Shown piece after piece: positions 1 through 6,020 of a DNA stretch of 6,020 nt. Source of the DNA: Chitinophaga pinensis (GTDB lineage Bacteria > Bacteroidota > Bacteroidia > Flavobacteriales_D > Crocinitomicaceae); assembly GCA_945868555.1 (NCBI GenBank), contig CAMBMC010000162.1:1-6020 (forward strand), read 5' to 3'. Under the pieces are notes generated by a model that had not been told where the DNA came from, ran no database searches, and saw only the letters and a list, made by a program, of their open reading frames with translations. The stretch's first letter is position 1. Each line of letters opens with the position of its first letter. A program made the position numbers and the translations under genes.

Positions 1-3000
1 CAACTTCTGCAAATGGTGTTTGTCCTGGAACATCTGCAACGATTGGTTCTGGATTGAGTGCTGGTAACTTCTCAAGTGTTTCTATTCCTCATGCTCCTGC
101 TGCTGCTCCAGGTTATGCGAGCACATTGGTTACAGGCGGTGTTGCAACTCCAGCTCTTTCTACAGGAAGTTTAGATGATGGTGGTTGGTACAATGTCCCA
201 ATGAACTTCAACTTTAACTTCTTTGGAACAATCTATAATGCCATCACAGTTGGAACGAACGGTACCTTATTCTTTGGTACAGGAACAGTTGGTGACTTTA
301 CCTTCGTAACACTACCAAGTACAACTGAACCGTTTAACATGGTTGCAGTTTTGGCGATGGACAACAACCTTGCCGGTGCAACTGGAGGAACAATAAAGTA
401 TTGGACTGAAGGATATGCTCCAAACCGTAAGTTCATCGTAAGCTACAACAGTGTTCAGGAATATGCTGACACGAAATTCAGTACTGCTCAAGCAATCTTC
501 TACGAGACAACTGGAATTATTGAAGTACACGTGACTTCTTCAACAAACGTTGACCGTAACAAATTGGTTGGTGTAAATAACGGAAACGGTACAGTAGGGG
601 TCTTGGCTTATGCGTCTGGAACTGTTGCTAATGCAACCAATCCAATTGCGAATCCATTTGCTTATCGCTTTACGCCACCATCAAACTACACAACAACATG
701 GTTTGCGAATGGTACTCAGTTTGACACAGGAACAAACATTTTCTCTGAATCTGTAACTCCTGCGGTGACGACTACATATTCTATTAGCTATACTAACCAA
801 ACCACAGGATGTACAAATGCACCTGGATCAGCTGAAGTAACAATGGCAGTTCTTGGAACAGTAGCTCCTTCTGGTGTTAATGCAACAGCAAGTACAACAG
901 CAGCATGTAGCGGTACTTCATTCAACTTGGCAACAAGTTATACAGGTATTACAGACGGCTTGACTTACCAATGGCAAGTATCAACAGATGGTGGTTTGTC
1001 TTGGACGGATATTGTAGGAGCTAACGCACTTACATACACCACTTCATTGACTGCTGCATCTCAATACCAAGTTGGAATTGCTTCTTGTGGTGGAACAATC
1101 GCTTACTCTACACCAGTGAGTGTTGGGTTGAATCCTCCAACTGAATGTTACTGTATTCCAACGTACACAAATGGTACCTCGGATGGTGACTTGATCTCAA
1201 ATGTTCAGATTGTAGGTACAACATTGTCTAACAACACTGGATTTGTTGCGGGTACACCGTCATACACATTCTACACAGGTCAGCCCAACTACACAGCAAC
1301 ATTGCTTCCTTCCTCTTCATACACACTTCAAGTATCGACAGGAGAATGGGGGTCACAAGGATTTGCAGCGTGGATTGACTACAACGACGATGGAATCTTT
1401 GGTGCTACTGAATTGGTCGGAGCTACTCCTACGACAATCGGAACAGGGGTTACTCCTGGAGTAATCAATGCATCCTCTTCATTCACGATTGCTTTGGCAT
1501 GTACACCACCTGCAGGTGTTCACAGAATGCGTGTTCGTTGCGCATACTTCCAAAATGGTGTAACGATGGACCCATGCTTAAATTATGGTTATGGTGAAAC
1601 TGAAGATTACTTGATTACTATCGCTCCAGCGCCTACATGTCCTGCACCGGGTGCAATGACAGCCGGAACAACAACGACTACAAGTGCTCCACTTACATGG
1701 GCAATGGGTTGTGCTACAGCGACAAACTTCGACTTTGAATATGGTCCAACTGGATTCGTTCAAGGAACAGGAACAACAGTAACAGCTCCTGCAGATTCTA
1801 TCGTAGGAACAACTGGTTACTTCAACTTGACTGGTTTAACACCAAATACAGCTTACTCAGTATATTACCGTGCAAATTGTGGTGCTGGTGATGTTAGCCC
1901 TTGGTCTGTAGCATCTGCAGCAACAACATTGTGTGCGCCGATTACTTTGTCTGCAATTTCAGCAGCAAGCTCTTGTGACACATACACATTGCCAGGAATT
2001 ACTGAAGCAACGCCATCTAACAATGCTGGTTTAACAATGGGTTACTATGCTAACATCAACGGTACAGGTGGACAAATCACTACACCAGTGACGGCTTCAA
2101 CAACAGTTTATGCGTTTGCACAAGCAGGAAGCTGTTCAGCTGAGATCGCAGTACCGGTGACCATCTACAACACTCCAACAATGAACGTGTTGAACCCTAC
2201 AATTTGTAACGGAGATTCTACAGTACTTTGGTCAACTCAAGGAACTGCCATTGACTTTGTTTACTCATTGAACGGAATCTTCCTTGGAAGTGGATTGACT
2301 TACCATGTTTATCCAACATTAACAACAACATACGGTATCGTAGCAGTTGGACTTGGTGGATGTAACTCAGCAGTAAGCAACGCTACAGTAACTGTGAACC
2401 AACCGACAACGTCTACAACAAACATTACTGCTTGTAACACGTATGCATGGAACAATCAGACCTACACAACATCTGGTGTTTATACGTACTCAACAACAAA
2501 TGCCCTGGGTTGTGACTCAACAGCAACGTTGAACTTGACAGTGAACTATGCTTCTGCATCGGCTACAAACGTTACTGCTTGTAACACCTATGCATGGAAC
2601 GGAAACACGTACAACACGTCTGGTACATATACGTACTTAACGACTAATGCTGTAGGTTGTGATTCAACAGCGACCTTGAACTTGACAATCAACAATTCAA
2701 CAACAAGTTCTACAAACGTTACGGCTTGTGTCTCTTACTCATGGAATGGAACAACGTACAACGCAACTGGTGCATATACGTACTCTACGACAAATGCTGT
2801 AGGTTGTGATTCAACAGCGACCTTGAACTTGACGATTAACAACGCACTATTCACTACTGAAACAGTTACAGCATGTGATTCATATGCTTGGAATGGTAAC
2901 ACGTATACTACATCAGGTTCTTATACATTCTTGTCTTCAAGTGTATTTGGTTGTGACTCTACAGTAACCTTAAACTTGACGCTCAACAACTCAGCGACAA

Positions 3001-3749
3001 GTGCAACGACACTGACTGAATGTGACTCTTACACATGGAATGGATCAACGTACACGACTTCTGGATCTTACATCTTCAACACGCAAACTGTTGCAGGATG
3101 TGACTCAACAGCGACCTTGAACTTGACGATCAATAACTCATCAACGAGCACTACAACAATGATTGCTTGTGATTCGTACACGTGGAATGGTCAGACATAC
3201 ACTGCATCAGGTTCTTACGACTATGTAACAACAAACGCAGCAGGTTGTGATTCAACAGCTACGTTGAACTTGACCATCAATGCAAACCCTACAGCAACAC
3301 TCACGGACAATGGTGACGGATCAGCAACTGCATCTGCAGGATCTGCTTACCAATGGATTGATTGTGCTACGGGTGCAGACATCGTTGGAGCTACATCACA
3401 AACATTTGATCCAACAGTAACTGGAAGTTATGCCGCTGTTGTTACAAATGCGAGTGGATGTTCGGATACTTCATCTTGTTTGACAATCGATCTTACAGGA
3501 TTGGATGACAAAGACAATACGAAGTTCAGTGTTCAACCAAACCCATCTTGGGGTATGTTCAATATCACATCTGATAAAGTAATGATCGGAACATTGACAA
3601 TCACAGATGCATCTGGACGAATCATTGGCACAGAAGCATTGAATGGATTGACAAAAACAATCGACCTTACTTCTGCAGTTACAGGAGTGTATTACTTCAC
3701 GATTAAGACTGATTCTACTCAGAAAGTAATTCGAGTAATCAAAAACTAA
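1..3749 (+). CDS. Large modular T9SS-secreted surface protein (5'-truncated by window edge)
   Basis: The reading frame is already open at the left edge: the first full codon is at base 3 and no stop occurs before TAA at 3747-3749, so 1,248 residues are visible and the N-terminus lies outside the window. The TTG at 54 is an internal Leu codon. Domains in order are a nidogen-like beta-sandwich (about 111-680), an Ig-like domain (681-860), an Ig-like domain with the TYQWQVS core (861-1145), a GEVED domain (1146-1634, GETED at 1593-1607), an FN3-like domain (1635-1931), an Ig-like domain starting CAPITLSAIS (1932 to about 2177), an Ig-like domain (about 2178-2405), six 49-residue repeats (2406-3287), an Ig-like domain with the QWIDCATG core (3288 to about 3512) and a type A T9SS sorting domain (3522-3746). 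The composition is rich in Thr, Ser, Asn and Gly with very little Lys or Arg, as is usual for Bacteroidota surface proteins. The inferred role is a secreted or cell-surface adhesin-like protein. I see no catalytic motif, and the ligand is unknown. The next gene encodes a related protein. Confidence 0.93.
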   Translation, partial: TSANGVCPGTSATIGSGLSAGNFSSVSIPHAPAAAPGYASTLVTGGVATPALSTGSLDDGGWYNVPMNFNFNFFGTIYNAITVGTNGTLFFGTGTVGDFTFVTLPSTTEPFNMVAVLAMDNNLAGATGGTIKYWTEGYAPNRKFIVSYNSVQEYADTKFSTAQAIFYETTGIIEVHVTSSTNVDRNKLVGVNNGNGTVGVLAYASGTVANATNPIANPFAYRFTPPSNYTTTWFANGTQFDTGTNIFSESVTPAVTTTYSISYTNQTTGCTNAPGSAEVTMAVLGTVAPSGVNATASTTAACSGTSFNLATSYTGITDGLTYQWQVSTDGGLSWTDIVGANALTYTTSLTAASQYQVGIASCGGTIAYSTPVSVGLNPPTECYCIPTYTNGTSDGDLISNVQIVGTTLSNNTGFVAGTPSYTFYTGQPNYTATLLPSSSYTLQVSTGEWGSQGFAAWIDYNDDGIFGATELVGATPTTIGTGVTPGVINASSSFTIALACTPPAGVHRMRVRCAYFQNGVTMDPCLNYGYGETEDYLITIAPAPTCPAPGAMTAGTTTTTSAPLTWAMGCATATNFDFEYGPTGFVQGTGTTVTAPADSIVGTTGYFNLTGLTPNTAYSVYYRANCGAGDVSPWSVASAATTLCAPITLSAISAASSCDTYTLPGITEATPSNNAGLTMGYYANINGTGGQITTPVTASTTVYAFAQAGSCSAEIAVPVTIYNTPTMNVLNPTICNGDSTVLWSTQGTAIDFVYSLNGIFLGSGLTYHVYPTLTTTYGIVAVGLGGCNSAVSNATVTVNQPTTSTTNITACNTYAWNNQTYTTSGVYTYSTTNALGCDSTATLNLTVNYASASATNVTACNTYAWNGNTYNTSGTYTYLTTNAVGCDSTATLNLTINNSTTSSTNVTACVSYSWNGTTYNATGAYTYSTTNAVGCDSTATLNLTINNALFTTETVTACDSYAWNGNTYTTSGSYTFLSSSVFGCDSTVTLNLTLNNSATSATTLTECDSYTWNGSTYTTSGSYIFNTQTVAGCDSTATLNLTINNSSTSTTTMIACDSYTWNGQTYTASGSYDYVTTNAAGCDSTATLNLTINANPTATLTDNGDGSATASAGSAYQWIDCATGADIVGATSQTFDPTVTGSYAAVVTNASGCSDTSSCLTIDLTGLDDKDNTKFSVQPNPSWGMFNITSDKVMIGTLTITDASGRIIGTEALNGLTKTIDLTSAVTGVYYFTIKTDSTQKVIRVIKN
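111..680 (+). other. Nidogen-like beta-sandwich domain in the first protein
   Basis: This stretch reads as an extracellular beta-sandwich with the pattern FNFNFFGTIYNAITVGTNG, then an LAMDNN segment, then APNRKFIVSY and a strand pair ending in AQAIFYETTGIIEVHV. The layout (hydrophobic F-x-F-F-G, a V-x-x-N-G turn, an acidic D-N segment, then a long run of strands) resembles nidogen-type (NIDO) domains. The same layout recurs at 5498-6020 in the next gene, where APNRK is also conserved. The assignment comes from pattern resemblance only. The boundaries are approximate, and the domain may be a Bacteroidota-specific relative rather than true NIDO. Confidence 0.5.
861..1931 (+). other. Ig-like / GEVED / FN3-like cassette, copy in the first protein
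   Basis: Three domains occur here in the same order as in the neighbouring gene (4448 to about 5491). The Ig-like part (861-1145) has the core GLTYQWQVSTDGG and a pair of Cys residues. The GEVED domain (1146-1634) opens with CYC, contains a DYNDDGIF loop (coding from 1377) that resembles a DxDxDG calcium-binding loop, then RMRVRC, and ends in YGETEDYL and IAPAP. The FN3-like domain (1635-1931) opens with TCPAP, contains FEYGPTGF and ends after YYRANCGAG. GEVED is a known domain of Bacteroidota secreted proteins, named for its Gly-Glu-x-Glu-Asp motif. Calcium binding is my inference from the loop. Confidence 0.8.
2646..2686 (+). repeat. 41-bp perfect direct repeat, copy in unit 2
   Basis: These 41 bases are identical to 2793-2833, exactly one 147-bp unit downstream. 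They code for the end of the NAVGCDST...LNLT segment. Flanking bases differ on both sides, and other unit pairs differ at synonymous positions here. The match points to recent duplication or gene conversion between units 2 and 3. Confidence 0.9.
2793..2833 (+). repeat. 41-bp perfect direct repeat, copy in unit 3
   Basis: This is the second copy of the 41-bp identity at 2646-2686, lying at the same phase within the next 147-bp unit. Identity includes the third codon positions, so protein-level selection alone does not explain it. Confidence 0.9.
3522..3746 (+). other. Type A T9SS C-terminal sorting domain
   Basis: The last 75 residues form a typical type A type IX secretion sorting domain (the Por_Secre_tail family). 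It opens with KFSVQPNPSWGMFNI, which holds the characteristic P-N-P-[ST] motif followed by G-x-F. It then has LTITDASGRII, the conserved ID-L at the start of the next strand, the TGVYYFTI strand in place of the usual G-x-Y-x-[FLV]-x-[IV], and a basic end KVIRVIKN. In this family the domain directs Sec-exported protein through the outer-membrane T9SS and is normally removed by the sortase-like peptidase, with cargo either released or attached to surface polysaccharide. A short acidic linker (GLDDKDNT) precedes it. The sorting domain also shows that the natural C-terminus is complete. Confidence 0.93.
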
Positions 3750-3766
3750 ATCGAACATGAATTCAT

Positions 3767-3797
3767 AAGAGCCGTCCTTAGTGGCGGCTCTTTTTTT
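3767..3797 (+). terminator. Intrinsic (rho-independent) terminator after the first gene
   Basis: An 8-bp stem AAGAGCCG (3767-3774) pairs with CGGCTCTT (3785-3792). Past a bulged T at 3775, CC (3776-3777) can also pair with GG (3783-3784), leaving the loop TTAGT. A run of seven T follows at 3791-3797, whose first two bases belong to the stem. The hairpin starts 17 bp after the TAA stop and should end transcription of the first gene. The 65-bp gap between the genes (3750-3814) holds nothing else I can identify: no Bacteroidota-type TTG/TAnnTTTG promoter and no Shine-Dalgarno sequence. Confidence 0.88.
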
Positions 3798-3814
3798 CGT
3801 TTAAATCTTTTATC

Positions 3815-3877
3815 ATGCGTATCTTTTATTACCTCGTAGCAGTTCTCTCTTTGCTTAGCAGCTTTGAAGCAATTGCG
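3815..3877 (+). other. Sec signal peptide of the second protein
   Basis: Residues 1-21 have a short basic start (M-R), a hydrophobic core (YYLVAVLSLL) and the A-I-A motif before Gln22, a standard signal peptidase I site. Bacteroidota signal peptides often have Gln directly after the cleavage site. There is no lipobox Cys, so this is not a lipoprotein. Confidence 0.9.
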
Positions 3878-6020
3878 CAATCGTTAACCATTGGAACCAG
3901 TACGACAGCCCAGTACTTTTATGGGCCTTATTACCGAAGCTCTGCTGCTTCAACCATCAACTACTCCAAGTATGCATACCTGTATACTCCCGATGAGTTG
4001 GCAACAATTCCTGTTGGATCAACCATTACCATGATTGAATGGCAAAAGGCTGCAGGAACGATCACCGCACCCAACCAATTTCAGATTTTTCTTGAAAACA
4101 ATGCTGCAACTGGCTTAACTGCAGGAACAACATGGGGAACATTCACAGGTACATCAACGAATGTCTACAATAACGCAGCACAAGGTTTCACGGTATCAGG
4201 TCCAGGATGGGAAGGATTCACCCTTTCATCAGGTTTTGTCTATACAGGAGGATCATTGCAAGTGCTTACAGACTTCTTCAAGCAAGGAACGGCAAGCGGC
4301 GCAAACACCTATTATTTTACAAATACACCTGGAAAAGCATTGGGTTGGGCAGCAACTGCTGTAGGCTCAAACGCTACTCCATTAGCAACGACAACATACG
4401 GGAACAACCGTCCAAATATTCGAATTACCTATACTCTACCTCCGACATGTCTTGGAACACCTGATGGCGGAAATGCTGTTACCTCTACTGCATCTATCTG
4501 TCCAGATGTAAACTTCGTGGTGCAGTTGAACAATGCCTCACAAGGTGATGGAATTACTTACCAATGGCAGGTTTCTACCAATGGAACGACTTATTCAAAC
4601 ATCACCGGAGCAACAACTCCGAGTTTGACAACAAACCAAGACGTCGACTCATACTACCAATGTGTAGTAACGTGCGTACCTTCCGGCTTCTCGGGAACCT
4701 CAACACCTGTTCAGGTAACTACGAACCCATTCATGCAATGTTATTGCAACAGCACTGCGACAAATGTCGCCAATGAAGAAATTTTCAATGTTACTGTCGG
4801 ATCATTGAACAACACCTCCACCTGTGGAATAACAGGAACAACAGGTTCAACATTAAACCTTTACTCAAACTTTACGAATGTTGCTGCACCTAGCTTGGCT
4901 GCAACGGCAACTTATTCTTTGGGATTGACGGTAGGAACTTGCGGAACCATCAATAACAACATGAGCAAGGTATTCATCGACTACAATCAAAATGGATTGT
5001 TTACAGATGCGGGTGAACTTGTTTATGTTTCACCTGCGGCAGTCGTCGGTGCAAATACCATCTCTGCATCATTCGTAGTTCCTGCAAGCGCAGTTGTTGG
5101 ACTAACACGTATGCGTGTCATCAACATGCAAACGATTTCTGCAGCAACCATTAACCCATGCGGAACATACGCTTTTGGGGAAACAGAGGATTACATGGTA
5201 AACATTGCACCAGCGCCAACATGTCCTCAACCAACATCATTGACCTTAATTGATGCAGCAAATACGACTGCAACACTTCAATGGACTGTAAACGGTTCAG
5301 AAACGCAATGGGAAATTGAATACGGTCCAACTGGATTTACACCAGGTACTGGAACGGGTGTTCTTGTAAGCTCAAATCCAGCTAACATTAATGGATTGAC
5401 ATCAAACTCGTTCTACCAAGCGTATATTCGCGCGGTCTGTACCCCAGGTGACAGTTCATTCTATACTGGTTTTGTATCGTTCAACACCTACAACCAAGGT
5501 GCATTTGTTGATTTTGACAACTCATGCCCGTCTACTGGATTTGTAGACATCTCAACAACAGGTACACCACTTCCTTTGAACGACGAAGATGAAGCACCTC
5601 TTTCTTTCCCGTATACAGTATTCTTCCAAGGAGTACCATACACGAATGCAACCATCGGGAACAACGGAGCTATTGTTTTTGGAACAACGACAGCCCAAGT
5701 GGCATTGAACAATACAGCGATGGCTGCAGCTGTCAATGGATTGTACCCTTTCTGGGACGATTTGGCAGGAACAGGTGGTGGCTTGTGGTACCAGACATTA
5801 GGTACTGCACCCAACCGTAAAACGATTGTTGAATGGCAAAAAGACCGCGTTGGCGCTGCTGGAAATCCTATAAACTTTGAATTGATTATCGAAGAAGCTA
5901 CGCAAGAAATCTATTTCGTGTACGAAGATGCAATTACGGGATCTTTAGCATACGACAATGGTGCTTCCGCGACAATTGGTTTGGCAGGAACAAATCAAGA
6001 TATTCAAGTATCCTTCAATC
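3815..6020 (+). CDS. Large modular secreted surface protein, GEVED-containing (3'-truncated by window edge)
   Basis: The ATG at 3815 opens a frame with no stop through the last base, giving 735 full codons; the C-terminus is outside the window. This start is chosen because it directly gives a signal peptide, and the next in-frame ATG (about residue 74) would remove it. The domains are a signal peptide (residues 1-21), a beta-rich N-terminal domain (about 22-211) that ends in RPNIRITY, an Ig-like domain with GITYQWQVSTNG (about 212-308), a GEVED domain (309-468, GETED at 455-459), an FN3-like domain (about 469-559) and a nidogen-like domain (about 562 to the edge). The N-terminal domain resembles one seen at the start of many flavobacterial T9SS cargo proteins, with the core YLYTPDEL, GWEGFTLSSGF and the closing RPNIR. 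The protein is presumably exported by Sec and then the T9SS. That is inferred from its relation to the upstream gene, because its own sorting domain is not in view. No enzyme motif is seen, and an adhesin-like role is the most likely. Confidence 0.92.
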   Translation, partial: MRIFYYLVAVLSLLSSFEAIAQSLTIGTSTTAQYFYGPYYRSSAASTINYSKYAYLYTPDELATIPVGSTITMIEWQKAAGTITAPNQFQIFLENNAATGLTAGTTWGTFTGTSTNVYNNAAQGFTVSGPGWEGFTLSSGFVYTGGSLQVLTDFFKQGTASGANTYYFTNTPGKALGWAATAVGSNATPLATTTYGNNRPNIRITYTLPPTCLGTPDGGNAVTSTASICPDVNFVVQLNNASQGDGITYQWQVSTNGTTYSNITGATTPSLTTNQDVDSYYQCVVTCVPSGFSGTSTPVQVTTNPFMQCYCNSTATNVANEEIFNVTVGSLNNTSTCGITGTTGSTLNLYSNFTNVAAPSLAATATYSLGLTVGTCGTINNNMSKVFIDYNQNGLFTDAGELVYVSPAAVVGANTISASFVVPASAVVGLTRMRVINMQTISAATINPCGTYAFGETEDYMVNIAPAPTCPQPTSLTLIDAANTTATLQWTVNGSETQWEIEYGPTGFTPGTGTGVLVSSNPANINGLTSNSFYQAYIRAVCTPGDSSFYTGFVSFNTYNQGAFVDFDNSCPSTGFVDISTTGTPLPLNDEDEAPLSFPYTVFFQGVPYTNATIGNNGAIVFGTTTAQVALNNTAMAAAVNGLYPFWDDLAGTGGGLWYQTLGTAPNRKTIVEWQKDRVGAAGNPINFELIIEEATQEIYFVYEDAITGSLAYDNGASATIGLAGTNQDIQVSFN
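3878..4447 (+). other. Beta-rich N-terminal domain ending in RPNIR
   Basis: Residues 22-211 form a domain of about 190 residues that starts right after signal cleavage. Landmarks are YLYTPDEL, the strand TITMIEW, NQFQIFLEN, TTWGTFTGT, GWEGFTLSSGFVYTGGSLQVL and the closing NNRPNIRITY. I recognise this layout from N-termini of Bacteroidota secreted proteins: an L-Y-T-x-x-E-L segment, a G-W-x-x-x-x-L segment, and R-P-N-I-R at the end. I cannot assign a function. A jelly-roll-like or carbohydrate-binding-like fold is possible but unproven. No equivalent is visible in the first gene, whose N-terminus is cut off. Confidence 0.6.
4448..5491 (+). other. Ig-like / GEVED / FN3-like cassette, copy in the second protein
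   Basis: This is the counterpart of 861-1931. The Ig-like part (4448-4738) has GITYQWQVSTNG and a Y-Y-Q-C strand. The GEVED domain (4739-5218) opens with CYC, has a DYNQNGLF loop (coding from 4979) like the DYNDDGIF loop of the first protein, then TRMRV, and ends in FGETEDYM and IAPAP. The FN3-like domain (5219 to about 5491) opens with TCPQP, contains IEYGPTGF and ends after YIRAVC. Domain order and junction motifs (CYC, IAPAP-TCP, EYGPTGF) match the first gene, which shows common descent of the whole block. Confidence 0.82.
5498..6020 (+). other. Nidogen-like beta-sandwich domain in the second protein (cut by window edge)
   Basis: From about residue 562 the protein shows a domain with LSFPYTVFFQGVPYTNATIG, an N-N-G turn, YPFWDDLAG, WYQTLGTAPNRKTIVEWQ and FELIIEEATQEIYFVYED. 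The F-x-F/F-F-x-G opening, N-G turn, W-D-D-L segment and long strand pairs fit a nidogen-like layout, more clearly than the copy at 111-680. Cys and acidic residues (FDNSC, NDEDE) lie at its start. The end of the domain is outside the window. Confidence 0.55.

Larger units (their letters stand above)
2406..3287 (+). repeat. Six tandem 147-bp repeats encoding 49-residue units
   Basis: Six units begin at 2406, 2553, 2700, 2847, 2994 and 3141, each exactly 147 bp, with no insertion or deletion between them. Each encodes 49 residues with Cys at unit positions 10 and 36. The shared pattern is C-x-x-Y-x-W-N at 10-16, T-Y at 19-20, G24, Y26, and G-C-D-S-T at 35-39 followed by x-T-L-N-L-T. Repeats of this CDST...TLNLT type are common near the C-terminus of Bacteroidota T9SS cargo proteins. 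The two Cys per unit could form a disulfide within the unit, which is inference. The array lies between the Ig-like part and the sorting domain, so it probably acts as a stalk or spacer that holds the N-terminal domains away from the cell. Confidence 0.95.

Noticed and set aside
54..56. TTG as the start codon of the first gene
   Set aside because: The frame continues open upstream to the window edge, and no signal peptide follows the TTG, although the protein clearly carries a secretion domain at its C-terminus.
1243..1763. Small open frames at 1243-1464 (plus) and 1578-1763 (minus)
   Set aside because: Both are shadows within the GEVED and FN3-like coding region and have no support of their own.
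2406..3287. Direct repeats as a possible CRISPR array
   Set aside because: The units are 147 bp, contiguous without spacers, in frame and protein-coding.
2406..3287. The tandem repeats as SprB-type gliding adhesin repeats
   Set aside because: The unit lacks the SprB-repeat pattern (G-x-x-P-Y-x-Y-x-W); the C...W-N...GCDST...TLNLT pattern is a different repeat type.
3471..3758. Minus-strand open frame antisense to the T9SS sorting domain
   Set aside because: The translation is Cys- and Ser-rich without any family signal. It overlaps a confidently identified C-terminal domain.
3801..3814. TTAAATCTTTTATC before ATG 3815 as a Bacteroidota -7 promoter element
   Set aside because: It matches TAnnTTTG poorly, has no TTG at the right distance that I could support, and lies too close to the start codon.
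4161..4776. Short plus-strand open frames at 4161-4364, 4207-4464 and 4564-4776 as separate genes
   Set aside because: They lie in other frames inside the long coding region that starts at 3815. Their translations are low-complexity without domain signals, while the main frame reads through recognisable domains.
5488..5814. Minus-strand open frame of 108 codons
   Set aside because: It is antisense to the nidogen-like domain of the second gene, shows no recognisable domain, and is what the complementary strand of this biased coding sequence would produce by chance.

Overview
The window suggests a member of the Bacteroidota, most likely a flavobacterium-like lineage. The grounds are a C-terminal type IX secretion system (T9SS) sorting domain, Thr/Ser/Asn/Gly-rich mosaic surface proteins built from GEVED, Ig-like and FN3-like domains, no Shine-Dalgarno-like sequence before the one visible start, and moderate GC (about 43-48% in the lines I counted). 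I cannot name the genus. Nothing on the minus strand looks like a real gene.

Layout: two very large plus-strand genes fill the window, and each is cut by a window edge. The first is already open at base 1 and ends with TAA at 3747-3749. It shows 1,248 residues of a secreted modular protein. In order these are a nidogen-like beta-sandwich (about 111-680), two Ig-like domains (681-1145), a GEVED domain (1146-1634), an FN3-like domain (1635-1931) and two more Ig-like domains (1932-2405). They are followed by six exactly phased 49-residue repeats (2406-3287), a last Ig-like domain (3288 to about 3512) and a type A T9SS sorting domain (3522-3746). A 65-bp gap follows, holding a strong intrinsic terminator (3767-3797). 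The second gene starts at ATG 3815 with a clear signal peptide and is open to the window end (735 residues visible). It has an N-terminal beta-rich domain, an Ig-like domain, a GEVED domain, an FN3-like domain and a nidogen-like domain.

The two genes share a cassette of Ig-like, GEVED and FN3-like domains in the same order, plus the nidogen-like domain. In the first gene that domain precedes the cassette; in the second it follows it. They are therefore domain-shuffled relatives, probably a tandem family. The simplest reading is a pair of large cell-surface or secreted adhesin-like proteins. They would be exported by Sec and, certainly for the first and presumably for the second, carried across the outer membrane by the T9SS. 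No enzyme active site is visible, and the ligand cannot be told from the sequence. I see no evidence of a wholly new system here. The points most worth a second look are the phase-locked repeat array with its likely glycosylation motif, the permuted shared cassette, and the short terminator-to-start spacing.
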